DNA of 64,000 bases from Croceivirga sp009797885 (GCA_045866215.1 AP035880.1:2418001-2482000); one strand, 5' to 3'. Shown: positions 1 to 9,213, numbered from the stretch's first letter. Numbers and translations are program-made. The notes: generated by a model from the sequence alone, not told the origin.

Positions 1-122
1 TAGAGGAAGAGGCGGTGCGGATAATTGCCAGTTTGCCGGAAATGACCCCTGGAAAACAACGGGGAAAGAACGTCAAAGTGGGGTACAGCGTACCCATAAA
101 CTTTGTCTTTAAAGCACAATAA
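1..122 (+). CDS. TonB energy transducer, C-terminal end only (cut by window start)
   Basis: Only the last 39 codons lie in the window, read in the frame that starts at base 3 and ends at TAA 120-122. The peptide contains EAVRIIASLPEMTPGKQRGK and ends VPINFVFKAQ, which is the usual end of a TonB C-terminal domain in Bacteroidota (repeat-rich proteins that pass proton-motive force to outer-membrane receptors). The rest of the gene lies outside the window, so the N-terminal membrane segment cannot be checked. It is convergent with the rubredoxin-like gene. The 132 bases between the two stops hold nothing I can name. Confidence 0.8.
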   Translation, partial: EEEAVRIIASLPEMTPGKQRGKNVKVGYSVPINFVFKAQ

Positions 123-254
123 TTAGAGTTTTCCGGGGAATGACATCGTATTGATTCGGGATGTCGGCTATAGCGTCGTTGGATTTCAGAAGGGCAACTC
201 AAATCCTGGGCTTTGATCGGTGGAGGCTAGGTCCATCTTTTATAGCTCAAAACA

Positions 255-1703
255 TTAGGTTCCCATGGCCAATTTAACCATGGAATAGTGTGATTTTTCG
301 CTCCCACAAACAGGGCAGCTATAATCATCGGGTAACTTTGCAAAGGTTGTGGCCGGGGATATTCCCGAACGGGCATCCCCAACTTTGGCATCATAAATGG
401 TCAAACAATTTTGGCATTGCATCACTTCCTGCAATTCTTGTTCAACCTTCTTATGCGTCTTCTCCGCCCGTTCTTTTCCAGCGTACAATTGCGCAAAGTA
501 CTTTTTGCTCAACTCCATTAAGACTTGACTCAACTGTGATTTGTCCACTTCCTGGGCATAGAGCACATATGCATCGGAATTTGGGTCAAAATTCTTAAAG
601 TGCAATACGTTGAATGTGGGTTTGGCCTCGAAATCCTTAACAACCTCGGGAATGGGGTTTTTCTCAATGATAATTGAGGAAAAATGCGAACGTTTTCCCA
701 CATCATTGCTAATGCCAAAAGTCAACCCATAGGTACTAATGTCATTTTCGTTGAAATGCTTTACCAAATCCCTTTTGAGTTCCAAGGCCTCATCATCATC
801 TACGGGCAGGTGCCAGTTCATTTCGAGCTGTGAGTGCCGTACATTGATTCCTTTTTGGCCAAGAAAACGCTCTAAGTCCGGCCGACTTTCCTTTCGAATG
901 CCTTTAACAACGAAGGATTTCCAGGGGGTGATGCATATTTTCCCAATACTGTTGTCCAAACAAAAACCACAAAAATCCTTCAAAAACCCAAGATCATATC
1001 GATTGTTGCGCCAATAGAGACCCAACCAAAACTTATCAAGTCCCATACGATTCATTCCTTCATAATAAGGGAAGGTCAAAAACGGCACTTCAAGGGGTTT
1101 TGATACCGTACGATTATTCGTTTGCAGGTTTTGGCTAAGTATCGAAAACAGCTGATCCACATTATCGATTGTGGGATAAATGGCCTCAATCACATTTGAT
1201 ACCTGAACAATGTCCCAACTGTAGATCAGAACGGGATAGTAGGCCCTTTTTTTCCAGTGTGGAAGAAAGATGTTGAGGTACCAATAATCTTCTTGTTCAG
1301 AGGCGATAAAATTCAAATTTCCATTGAAAATGGGCACCAGTCGTTGTTTGGGATCGGTGATATTGATTTTGAGTTTGGGGCTAAAATCGAACTGTTCCAG
1401 CAGATAGAGGTAGGTCGATCCCTTGAGCCAAAAGGTCATATCAAAAATATCGGCCGAAACGTATGAGCATACAATGTTTTGAAAACTACGGTCAGATACG
1501 ATATGGGAACTGTACCTTGAATTTTTGTTGAGAGCTGCTTTTTCATCTTTGGACAAGGGGAACAATAAATCTTGCCGGGAACCAAAAAACACTTCTGAAA
1601 GTCCGGCCATCTCCAACATAGTGATGCCATCCTTGAGCTCCCCGGGGGAAGTAACTCCACCCTTGATCAAAATTCGATGTAAATCGTCATTCTTTACGCT
1701 CAT
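255..1703 (-). CDS. Rubredoxin-tailed protein with siroheme-reductase-like N-terminal part
   Basis: This is a 482-residue protein. The last 55 residues are a complete rubredoxin: CQNC, then a glycine-rich stretch, LPDDYSCPVCG and a short tail, so four Cys ligands for one iron. The first 380 residues begin with a segment like the ferredoxin-like half domain of sulfite/nitrite reductases (GGVTSPGELKDG, then FGSRQDLLFPL). A second such half appears near KICITPWKSFVVKG. I see no CxnC plus CxxxC pair that would bind the siroheme-[4Fe-4S] centre, so it is probably not catalytic. Its ATG overlaps the stop of the nitrate reductase gene by 4 bases (ATGA at 1700-1703), so the two are translationally coupled. 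Inference: an electron carrier or assembly partner for the nitrate reductase. Rubredoxin confidence is high and the role is uncertain. Confidence 0.85.
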   Translation of the reverse strand: MSVKNDDLHRILIKGGVTSPGELKDGITMLEMAGLSEVFFGSRQDLLFPLSKDEKAALNKNSRYSSHIVSDRSFQNIVCSYVSADIFDMTFWLKGSTYLYLLEQFDFSPKLKINITDPKQRLVPIFNGNLNFIASEQEDYWYLNIFLPHWKKRAYYPVLIYSWDIVQVSNVIEAIYPTIDNVDQLFSILSQNLQTNNRTVSKPLEVPFLTFPYYEGMNRMGLDKFWLGLYWRNNRYDLGFLKDFCGFCLDNSIGKICITPWKSFVVKGIRKESRPDLERFLGQKGINVRHSQLEMNWHLPVDDDEALELKRDLVKHFNENDISTYGLTFGISNDVGKRSHFSSIIIEKNPIPEVVKDFEAKPTFNVLHFKNFDPNSDAYVLYAQEVDKSQLSQVLMELSKKYFAQLYAGKERAEKTHKKVEQELQEVMQCQNCLTIYDAKVGDARSGISPATTFAKLPDDYSCPVCGSEKSHYSMVKLAMGT

Positions 1704-4700
1704 GCCGCCGTTGTTTTTTGTTGTTCATTTAGGATGGCTTTTACCTCCGGCTTACAACTTCCACAGCCCAGCCCGGCACCGGTTTGGGCACAGAGTTCCT
1801 TAAAATCCCTGCAACCACTGGCAATGACCTCTTTCAGGTTCCCTACACCCACTTGGGAGCAGGAGCAGACCAACTTCCCTTTTAAGGGCTCACTGTTTGA
1901 ACCGCCACGCAATAATTCTTCCCGCTTATCGGACAGTTCAATTTCCTCTTCTATCAATCTTTTGAATTCAGCAAATTCACTTTTGTCCCCCATCAAAATA
2001 GCCCCTTTAAGGGTGTCATCCTTTACAATGCATTTTTTGTAAAAGCGCTTGCTCACATCCATTAAGAGAATCTCTTCGTAGCTGGAATCATCCTTGGGCG
2101 TATTCACCATACCAATACTACATAGATCCAAATCCTCGAACTTAAGAATGTTCATGGGAACGGAACCCGAATAGCTATTGCTCAAATCACCCAAAAGAAA
2201 ATTGGCGGCAATATCGGCCTGTTGTTCCGCAGCTGAGGTAATGCCGAAAAGGGCATTCTCAAATTCGGCGATTTCGCCCAGGGCAAAAATATTGGGGTCG
2301 CTTGTTTTAAGGTATGGGTCCACCACAACGCCCCTTCTTGTTGCCAGACCTGCTTCTTTGATGATATGGATATTGGGCCTTGTACCAATGGCATAAACAA
2401 TGGCGTTGCAGTTCAAGGTTTTTCCTGTCTTGAGGACCACATTTAAAATGTTGTTACCTTCCTTTTCCCCAAATACGGTGCTTACCTCATTGTCAAAGTA
2501 CAATTGGATCCCCCGATCCACAACGTCTTCTGCCAGCAATCTGCTGGAGATGGGGTCCAACTGCCTTTCCATAAGCCGTGGGGCACGTTGAATGATACTG
2601 ATGTTTACGTTCTTCTTTTTGAGTGCGGCAGCGAGTTCAAGGCCCAGTAGGCCGCCGCCTACAATAACCACATGTTGCTCCTCGTTGGGAAGTCCGGTCC
2701 CTTTCAGGTAGTTTTTTAGGGCATCCGCATCGTTACGTTCGCGCATGGTAAAACGACCGGGCAAATCAAGTCGCACATCATTGGGAACAAAGGCACGACT
2801 ACCGGTGGCCATTATTAATTTGTCATACGAATGTTTTGATCCCCTGTCATCAATGACCATTTTTTCCCTGGGAAGGATTTTTTGGATGCCATTTTCGCCA
2901 TGAAGGGTAACGTTAAGGCTTTTCAGTTCTCCCTTCTTCAATTTTTGGAGGGCTTCCCAAGGTAAATCCTCATTCACGTATTCGGGAAGCAGAACACGGT
3001 TGTAAAATGGATATTTTTCCTTGGAGAACACTTGTATTTCATCATCCTCGTTCTTTTCCCGAAACGATTGTATAAAACGATAGGAGGCTGCCCCTGCACC
3101 AACAACGATGATTTTTTCTTTGGGTTTTTGATATTTCTCTACCTGTACCGCCGAGTATTTAAAGTCGGGCTCTTTGGAAATGGGATCGATCAAATCCCCG
3201 GTCAGGTTATTGGCCCTGCCGAAATCACTGTTCAAAATTTTGCCCCAGTGCATGGGCAAAAAGACCACCCGCTCCCGAATATCAAAATCGATTTTGACCT
3301 TGACGCGAACAGCGCCTCGCCGGCTGTTCACCACAGCAATATCATCATTTTTTAAACCGCGCACATAAGCATCTACCCGGTTCATTTGCAGGTAAGGAGC
3401 CGGAATATGAGTCAACAGGCGTTTTACCTTACCCGTTTTGGTCCGGGTATGCCATTGGTCGCGGACACGACCGGTATTCAAGATCAAAGGGTATTCAGGG
3501 TCGGTACCTTCCGATGTATTGATTAAGCGTTTGGGCGCATTGAAATGCGCTTTTCCATCAGAAGTAAAATAGTTGTTGTCGTTAAAAAGACGCGGGGTGC
3601 CCGGATGTGCTGCATGTGGAACCGGCCATTGAAAACTCCCTTCTTTTTTCAGCCGTTCGTGCGAAAGGCCCGAGATATCGATATTGGTTCCCTTGGTCAT
3701 TAAGCAATACTCGTCGTATACCTCCCCCACGGAATTATAGTCAAAACCGGGAAATCCCATTTCTTGGGCAAACCGCCATAATATTTCTGCATCCGGCAGT
3801 GCCTCCCCGGGTGCATCAATGACCTTGGGCAAATAACTGATGCGACGCTCGGAATTGGTCATGGTTCCTTCTTTCTCCAACCATCCTGCCGCCGGCAATA
3901 ACAAATCTGCATATTGAGTGGTCTCGGCATGATGTGAAATGTCCTGAACGACCACGAAGTTGGCCTTTTCAAGGGCTTTTTCAACTCTTTTGGAGTTTGG
4001 CAGACTTACTACAGGATTGGTACAAACGATCCACACGGCTTTCATTTTACCGGATTCCAAAGCATGGAACATTTCGGTGGCCGTGAGACCGGGTTCCCCA
4101 TTGATTTCCTTTCCTCCCCAAAAATCCTGAACTTCCCTTCGGTGCCTTGGATTGCCTAAATCCCTGTGGGCAGCCAATAAACTTGCCATACCCCCAACTT
4201 CGCGTCCGCCCATGGCATTTGGTTGTCCAGTCAATGAGAAAGGGCCCGATCCGGGCTTTCCAATTTGTCCGGTAAGCAATGACAGGTTCAAGAGCGAAAC
4301 GTTCTTGTCCACCCCAATGACGCTTTGATTCAATCCCATGGTCCACATACTGATGAATCCGTTGGCGTCTGCTATCATTTTGCCCGCCTTTTTGATCTCA
4401 TCCGTAGTGATTCCACATTTTTCGGCGGCTTGTCCAATGGTAAGCTCATAGGCCTTTGACCGGCAGGCCTCAAAATTTGAAGTATGTCGTTTTATAAAAG
4501 CACGGTCAATTTTCTTCTTATCGATAAGCCAACGGGCCATGGCATTGAACAAAATGACATCGGTACCGGGAAGTATCTGAAGATGTAGGTCGGCCAGTTC
4601 ACAGGTCTGCGTCTTACGTGGGTCAACAACGATCAACTTTACGTTTGGATTTTCCTCTTTGTGCTTTTCAATGCGCCTAAAAAGAATGGGGTGGCACCAA

Positions 4701-5233
4701 GCCGGATTGGCACCGGCGATTAAAAAACAATCTGCCAATTCAATATCCGCATAGGCAATGGGGACGGCATCATTACCAACGGTTTTCTTATAACCCACCA
4801 CCGCTGAACTCATGCAAAGACGGGAATTGGTGTCGATATTGTTGGTGCCCAAAAACCCTTTGGTCAATTTATTGGCAAGGTAATATTCTTCGGTAAGGCA
4901 TTGACCGGAGACGTAGAACCCCACGCTATCCGGGCCGTATTGGTCAATGATGCTTTTGAAAACCGCTGCAGCACGTTTAAAGGCCATATCCCAACTTACC
5001 CGTTGTTTTTTATGGCCGCGACTCCATCGCATTTCAGGGTATAAAATTCTATCCGAAGTATCCTGGGCCACGTAATTCAAAGTCTTGCCCTTGGTGCATA
5101 GCATGCCCTGATTTACGGGGTATTCCGTGTTTCCTTCAACACTCAAAACCCCTTTAGCATCTTTTTGTACGGTAATGCCACAGCCTACTCCGCAATAGGA
5201 ACAAATCGTATTAAACCGTTCTTTTCTAGACAT
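1700..5233 (-). CDS. nasA: Single-chain assimilatory nitrate reductase: molybdenum catalytic half fused to NirB-like flavin/[2Fe-2S] half
   Basis: This 1177-residue protein should reduce nitrate to nitrite in the cytoplasm. Residues 1-60 carry the N-terminal [4Fe-4S] motif (Cys 11, 14, 18 and 46). The molybdopterin domain follows, with a probable Mo-ligand Cys near residue 140 in RLCMSS. The dinucleotide-binding domain is at about 590-700 (NTGRVRDQWHTRTKTG). From about 705 a second module starts with the FAD loop VVGAGAASY and has an NAD(P) loop VVIVGGGLLGLELAAAL near 850. A BFD-type [2Fe-2S] domain (CSCSQ and CGSC, about 1124-1160) ends the protein. In Klebsiella and Bacillus the catalytic and flavin parts are separate proteins. 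Here one chain could take electrons from NAD(P)H to nitrate. The gene heads a two-gene unit with the rubredoxin-like gene and has a proposed operator 50 bases upstream. Confidence 0.93.
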   Translation of the reverse strand: MSRKERFNTICSYCGVGCGITVQKDAKGVLSVEGNTEYPVNQGMLCTKGKTLNYVAQDTSDRILYPEMRWSRGHKKQRVSWDMAFKRAAAVFKSIIDQYGPDSVGFYVSGQCLTEEYYLANKLTKGFLGTNNIDTNSRLCMSSAVVGYKKTVGNDAVPIAYADIELADCFLIAGANPAWCHPILFRRIEKHKEENPNVKLIVVDPRKTQTCELADLHLQILPGTDVILFNAMARWLIDKKKIDRAFIKRHTSNFEACRSKAYELTIGQAAEKCGITTDEIKKAGKMIADANGFISMWTMGLNQSVIGVDKNVSLLNLSLLTGQIGKPGSGPFSLTGQPNAMGGREVGGMASLLAAHRDLGNPRHRREVQDFWGGKEINGEPGLTATEMFHALESGKMKAVWIVCTNPVVSLPNSKRVEKALEKANFVVVQDISHHAETTQYADLLLPAAGWLEKEGTMTNSERRISYLPKVIDAPGEALPDAEILWRFAQEMGFPGFDYNSVGEVYDEYCLMTKGTNIDISGLSHERLKKEGSFQWPVPHAAHPGTPRLFNDNNYFTSDGKAHFNAPKRLINTSEGTDPEYPLILNTGRVRDQWHTRTKTGKVKRLLTHIPAPYLQMNRVDAYVRGLKNDDIAVVNSRRGAVRVKVKIDFDIRERVVFLPMHWGKILNSDFGRANNLTGDLIDPISKEPDFKYSAVQVEKYQKPKEKIIVVGAGAASYRFIQSFREKNEDDEIQVFSKEKYPFYNRVLLPEYVNEDLPWEALQKLKKGELKSLNVTLHGENGIQKILPREKMVIDDRGSKHSYDKLIMATGSRAFVPNDVRLDLPGRFTMRERNDADALKNYLKGTGLPNEEQHVVIVGGGLLGLELAAALKKKNVNISIIQRAPRLMERQLDPISSRLLAEDVVDRGIQLYFDNEVSTVFGEKEGNNILNVVLKTGKTLNCNAIVYAIGTRPNIHIIKEAGLATRRGVVVDPYLKTSDPNIFALGEIAEFENALFGITSAAEQQADIAANFLLGDLSNSYSGSVPMNILKFEDLDLCSIGMVNTPKDDSSYEEILLMDVSKRFYKKCIVKDDTLKGAILMGDKSEFAEFKRLIEEEIELSDKREELLRGGSNSEPLKGKLVCSCSQVGVGNLKEVIASGCRDFKELCAQTGAGLGCGSCKPEVKAILNEQQKTTAA

Positions 5234-5282
5234 GAAGCGAGCAAATTATGACAAGCTTTTACACGTTCGAAAATTAGAGATT

Positions 5283-5298
5283 TACGTAGTAATACGTA
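5283..5298. promoter_or_regulatory. Proposed nitrate-regulon operator in front of the nitrate reductase
   Basis: The plus strand reads TACGTAGTAATACGTA, whose reverse complement is TACGTATTACTACGTA. It lies 50 bases upstream of the nitrate reductase start. The same 16-bp near-palindrome recurs before nrtA (11785-11800 and a 15-base variant at 11816-11830) and before nirB (12849-12864). A likely binder is the NarL-type regulator encoded at 5367-6056, but that is inference. Confidence 0.6.
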
Positions 5299-5366
5299 GT
5301 AAGGAAATGATAAAAAGAAGGCTTTAAAATGAGAGTTTGATAATTTTTTGGCGGTAATGGAAAAGA

Positions 5367-6056
5367 TTAGGAATTTACCAAATTATGCTTCTGGGCCTTT
5401 TTGGCCAAATCCAACAAGTTTTTGACCTTCATCTTTTTCATAAGGTTAAAACGATGTGTTTCAATGGTGCGTTTGCTGTTTTGCAGTTTTTCTGAAATCT
5501 CCTTATTGGTAAGTCCCGATAAGATCAGTTCCAACACCCGCAGTTCCTTATTGGTCAGATCAAACGGGTTTTGTTTGGATTGGTGTTTTGGAGCTGGATT
5601 TGCTGCACTGGCTCCAAAAAGATTATTGACCAACACATTCGAAATGTCCCCACTAAAAAATTTGCCCCCAGCATTTACGGTATGGATGGCCTTGATGAAT
5701 TCCTTTTTATCGGTGTCCTTCAATAAATAGCCGTTGGCGCCGGCTTTGACCGATTTAAGGATATATTCTTCGGAATCGTGCATGGAAAGGATAATACTTT
5801 TGGTAGTTGATTTTCCTTTTTGGTTCAGTTGTTCCACGGCATCAATACCACCCAATTCCGGCATGCGAATGTCGATAATCAAAACATCCGGGGTCAATTC
5901 CGCTACCATTTTTAAGGCTTCCAAACCGTTGGAAACCTCTCCAACAACCTTAAGATTTTCCTCTTCTTCCAACAAAGCCCGAATCCCGTCACGTACCAAT
6001 GCATGATCATCGGCCAAAACAATACGAACAATGTCAGAAGTACTTTGATTGGACAT
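5367..6056 (-). CDS. NarL/LuxR-family response regulator, probable nitrate regulator
   Basis: This 229-residue cytoplasmic regulator has a receiver domain (DDH near the start, phosphorylatable Asp in LIIDIRMPE, Lys in LLKDTD) and a LuxR-type helix-turn-helix near residues 160-220 (LTNKELRVLELILSGLTNKE, then TIETHR). I start it at ATG 6056 (MSNQSTSD). The 17 longer codons upstream run back towards the terminator and look non-coding. No kinase gene is adjacent. It sits between the nrt operon and the nitrate reductase, and the NarX-like kinase at 16409-18286 is its natural partner. The nitrate reductase has its own proposed operator, so this gene is probably a separate unit. Confidence 0.88.
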   Translation of the reverse strand: MSNQSTSDIVRIVLADDHALVRDGIRALLEEEENLKVVGEVSNGLEALKMVAELTPDVLIIDIRMPELGGIDAVEQLNQKGKSTTKSIILSMHDSEEYILKSVKAGANGYLLKDTDKKEFIKAIHTVNAGGKFFSGDISNVLVNNLFGASAANPAPKHQSKQNPFDLTNKELRVLELILSGLTNKEISEKLQNSKRTIETHRFNLMKKMKVKNLLDLAKKAQKHNLVNS

Positions 6057-6085
6057 AAGGCAAAAATAACAGAATTCTTGAGGTG

Positions 6086-6136
6086 ACAAGAAAAAACCAA
6101 GGGCCATCCCAACCTATGGTTGAAAATGGCCCTTGC
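6086..6136 (-). terminator. Rho-independent terminator of the nrt operon
   Basis: CAAGGGCCAT (6098-6107) pairs perfectly with ATGGCCCTTG (6126-6135) around an 18-base loop. Read on the minus strand, the hairpin lies just after the porin stop and is followed by a T-rich run (GGTTTTTTCTT). It separates the nrt-porin operon from the response regulator gene. Confidence 0.85.
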
Positions 6137-6160
6137 GAAGCAAAGTTTTGTTGAAGGCGT

Positions 6161-7480
6161 TTACTGGTCTTTTTTGGCCGTGGTAAATAAGGTGGGTTTA
6201 ATGATGAGCATGGCCCAGGCCCAGTTTTGTGATCCTTTAAAATCAACCGGCGCCGCAGCTCCCAACCGTTGGGTTTCCAATTCTTCCAAACCATCTGCGG
6301 CAAACAATTGAGAATAGCCCAGCTTTAAGGCAAAACCATTGAATTTTTGGGTGAGCACCAAATCGAGTTCGTTGCCCAAGTTGCTTTCACCGTTGGGCGT
6401 ATCCTCCATCCCACTGAAATTCAAAAACTTGGCGAACAAGGTGGTTTTTGGCCCCAAATTAAATACAGCACTGGCGTGAATATCCAATAGCCCCACACGG
6501 TTTACCCAATTGCCCACATAGAAATGGTCCATAAAACCGTTGAATTTGTGATTGGTGCCAAAATGGGGTAAAAAAGCTTCAGTGGCATCGGTGGTTGAGG
6601 TATCGTCGCCACTAATCGTTTCAACACCAATGCCTAAGGTGGTTTTGGGACTAATTTTGTAGAATGCTTCCAATCCCAACAAATAGGCCCCATCGATATC
6701 AATGCCGGTCAAGAACTCACCGGTTTGTAGAAAGGCATTTCCTTCCAACCCAAATTTCCCCTTTTTGTAGGCCAGGTGGGTACCAGCCGTGAACGTACTT
6801 CGGATATCGCTGACATCACCGGTGGTAGCGTCAATTTGTTGAAAACCTAAATTGACCAATAGTAAGCTCGCACTGAATTCTCCAAACGCTTTCTTTGCAT
6901 AGAGGTGCTGCATGGTCTTGTACTGAAAAGGATTGCCTGAGTTGAATTCAGTACCCGCATTTTTAAATCCAAACAAGGGACCACCTTGGTTGTCCAGATC
7001 TTGATTGAAGGCCGCACCAAAATCCAGCATAAACCCTTCTTGGCGGTATTTGATCATGGCCAAATCGTGATATCTGCCCTGCTGTGCCCAATCCAACCCA
7101 CCAAAATAACGCTGGTCATCATACGATAGCACTTGTCGCCCCAGTTTTGTGGACCATCCCTTGCCCAATTGCAGTTCTCCCCAGGCTTCAAAAAGTGCAA
7201 AGGAATTGTTGGCGTCAATGGGCAAGATCTGGGGATTTTCGCCCCAAATCTGAACATCCTGGATATTGATGTAAATCTCGTAGGATGGCGTTTTGTATTT
7301 CGCACCCAATCTTGCCCTGGTATTGGTCACAAAACCGGCATCGACGCCTTCTTGCTGCAAAAATTGAAAGCCATTTCTATACTCCGACCTAGGCCTAAAC
7401 TGGGCATCTAGGGTAAACTGTGCTTTTAGGGATTGGGCCAATAGAAATACCAGACCTAGGATTAAAAACTGCTTTTTCAT
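6161..7480 (-). CDS. Alginate-export-family outer-membrane porin of the nitrate uptake operon
   Basis: A 439-residue protein that begins with a clear signal peptide (MKKQFLILGLVFLLAQSLKA, cleaved before QFTLDAQ). The mature part has alternating aromatic and polar strands and phrases typical of alginate-export-like barrels: RPRSEYRNGF, TRARLGAKY, LGRQVLSYDDQRYFGG. It is the last gene of the nrtA-B-C-D operon, 38 bases after nrtD, and is followed by a strong terminator. The position suggests that it lets nitrate or nitrite cross the outer membrane. The family name comes from Pseudomonas AlgE, and nothing here points to alginate. Barrel identity is confident and substrate is inferred. Confidence 0.85.
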   Translation of the reverse strand: MKKQFLILGLVFLLAQSLKAQFTLDAQFRPRSEYRNGFQFLQQEGVDAGFVTNTRARLGAKYKTPSYEIYINIQDVQIWGENPQILPIDANNSFALFEAWGELQLGKGWSTKLGRQVLSYDDQRYFGGLDWAQQGRYHDLAMIKYRQEGFMLDFGAAFNQDLDNQGGPLFGFKNAGTEFNSGNPFQYKTMQHLYAKKAFGEFSASLLLVNLGFQQIDATTGDVSDIRSTFTAGTHLAYKKGKFGLEGNAFLQTGEFLTGIDIDGAYLLGLEAFYKISPKTTLGIGVETISGDDTSTTDATEAFLPHFGTNHKFNGFMDHFYVGNWVNRVGLLDIHASAVFNLGPKTTLFAKFLNFSGMEDTPNGESNLGNELDLVLTQKFNGFALKLGYSQLFAADGLEELETQRLGAAAPVDFKGSQNWAWAMLIIKPTLFTTAKKDQ

Positions 7481-7518
7481 AGGTAAATGAGTTAGTGGTT
7501 ATTAAATATTTTGATTGA

Positions 7519-8346
7519 TTAATGTTCTAGAAAATCAATGAGATGTTTTCTGTATTTGTAATAATCGTCATGGTCCAAAACCGCTTTTCTGGAGCGTGGG
7601 CGCTCAAAGGCAATTTCAAGGACGTCACCAATTTTGGCCCTTGGACCACTGGTCATCATCACCACGCGATCGGCCAGAAAAATGGCTTCGTCAACGTCGT
7701 GGGTGATCATAACCGCGGTAATTTTTTCTTTGTTCCAGATTTCAATGAGGATATCCTGCAGCTCCCCTCGGGTCAAGGAATCCAACATGCCGAAAGGTTC
7801 ATCCAATAAAAGCACTTTGGGTTTTATGGCAAATGCCCTGGCGATGCCCACCCGTTGTTGTTCGCCCTGTGAGAGTTCGGCGGCTTTTTTATTGAAGGCC
7901 AATTCCAATCCTACCTTTTGCAAATAGTATTTGGCAATATCCTTTCGTTGCCCTTTGGTTGCATGTGGAAATACCCGGTTTACCCCAAGCATCACATTTT
8001 GCAGGGCCGTCATCCATGGCATTAGGCTGGGCGCTTGAAAAATAACCCCTCGGTCAGGTCCTGGCCCCTTAATGGGGTTGCCCAACACGGAAATATTTCC
8101 TCCTGAAATCACATTCAGGCCTGCAATCATGGAAAGCATGGTGGTTTTACCGCAACCCGAATGACCAATGATGGTCACGAATTCCTCTTTGAGGATTTGA
8201 AGGTTCAAATGCTCCAAAACCACATAATCACCTTTTGGGGTCGGATAGATTTTTTTCAAATCCCTTAAATCCAGCATTACTTTTTCCGAAGGATAGAATA
8301 TGCCGTTCTGGTGATACTTTTTTTCTACTGTTTCTTCTACTTGCAT
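7519..8346 (-). CDS. nrtD: Nitrate ABC transporter ATP-binding subunit (NrtD type)
   Basis: This 275-residue cytoplasmic ATPase has a Walker A (GHSGCGKTT), a Q-loop region (IFQAPSLMPWMTALQNV), a signature (LSQGEQQRVG), a Walker B (VLLLDEPFG) and a switch His (MITHDVDEA). The MPWMTALQNV wording and the C-terminal ERPRSR segment are typical of the nitrate/sulfonate/taurine group. It lacks the NrtA-like C-terminal sensor of cyanobacterial NrtC. It follows nrtC by 16 bases, and two different ATPases with one permease gene suggest an NrtBCD-type complex with a heterodimeric motor. Confidence 0.92.
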   Translation of the reverse strand: MQVEETVEKKYHQNGIFYPSEKVMLDLRDLKKIYPTPKGDYVVLEHLNLQILKEEFVTIIGHSGCGKTTMLSMIAGLNVISGGNISVLGNPIKGPGPDRGVIFQAPSLMPWMTALQNVMLGVNRVFPHATKGQRKDIAKYYLQKVGLELAFNKKAAELSQGEQQRVGIARAFAIKPKVLLLDEPFGMLDSLTRGELQDILIEIWNKEKITAVMITHDVDEAIFLADRVVMMTSGPRAKIGDVLEIAFERPRSRKAVLDHDDYYKYRKHLIDFLEH

Positions 8347-8362
8347 TTCGCTGGGTTATGAA

Positions 8363-9202
8363 TTAGGCCACATAACTTTTTGGACTCAAATCGGGAAGTG
8401 TATAAACCTTTTTTGATGCTGATTTGCGCTCTTCACCAATGCCCATGAGGTATGCGATGATGGCGTTACGTGTCTTTTTATATTCTGGATTGTCGTTGAG
8501 TTCGGTTTTATCCCTTGGGCGTTCAATATCGATTTTGAATTCGGGCCCTAAGGTGGCGTTTGGCCCTGGGCGGAGGGGAATAATACGGTCTGCCATATAA
8601 ATGCCCTCATCCACATCGTTGGTAATCAAAAGTGCCGTTCGTTTGTCCTTGCTCCAAATCTTTAAAATCTCATCTTGCAGGTTGCCCCGGGTAAGCGCAT
8701 CCAGCGCACCCAAAGGTTCATCCATGATGATCATTTCGGGATTCATTGCCAATGCCCTGGCCACGGCCACACGCTGGCGCATCCCACCGGACAGTTCCTT
8801 GGGGCGTTTGTTGATGGCCGGATAAAGGTTCACCATTTTCACATATTCATCAACCCTGGCCTTCACCTCTTTTTTGTTACTTTTTGGGAAGGCCTCCCTT
8901 ACTGCCATAGCCACATTTTGACCTACGTTCAACCATGGCAACAGGGAATAATTCTGAAAAATGACCCCTCGTTCATGGCTGGTGTCCATTACGGGCACAC
9001 CTTTAAAAAGCACTTCACCGCGGGTGGGCTTTAAAAGACCATTGATCAAGTTGACCAAGGTGGTCTTCCCGCTTCCCGTGAAGCCTACAATGGCCACGAA
9101 TTCGCCTTCTTCGATACTTAAATTGATATCGGTAAGCACCTCGGTTTTGGTGGTGCCTTCACCGTAGGTCTTAGCTACATTTTTTAGTTCCAAATACGCC
9201 AT
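8363..9202 (-). CDS. nrtC: Nitrate ABC transporter ATP-binding subunit (NrtC type, no sensor domain)
   Basis: This 279-residue ATPase has a Walker A (GFTGSGKTT), IFQNYSLLPWLNVGQNV, a signature (LSGGMRQRV) and a Walker B (MIIMDEPLGALD). The usual switch His is replaced: the motif reads LLITNDVDEG where most family members have THDVDEA. Related NrtC/NrtD proteins also show TNDVDEA-like forms, so this is probably normal for the group. The C-terminal extension after the ATPase is short and lacks the substrate-binding-like domain found in cyanobacterial NrtC. It lies 11 bases after nrtB. Confidence 0.92.
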   Translation of the reverse strand: MAYLELKNVAKTYGEGTTKTEVLTDINLSIEEGEFVAIVGFTGSGKTTLVNLINGLLKPTRGEVLFKGVPVMDTSHERGVIFQNYSLLPWLNVGQNVAMAVREAFPKSNKKEVKARVDEYVKMVNLYPAINKRPKELSGGMRQRVAVARALAMNPEMIIMDEPLGALDALTRGNLQDEILKIWSKDKRTALLITNDVDEGIYMADRIIPLRPGPNATLGPEFKIDIERPRDKTELNDNPEYKKTRNAIIAYLMGIGEERKSASKKVYTLPDLSPKSYVA

Positions 9203-9213
9203 GGTTGCAGGGT

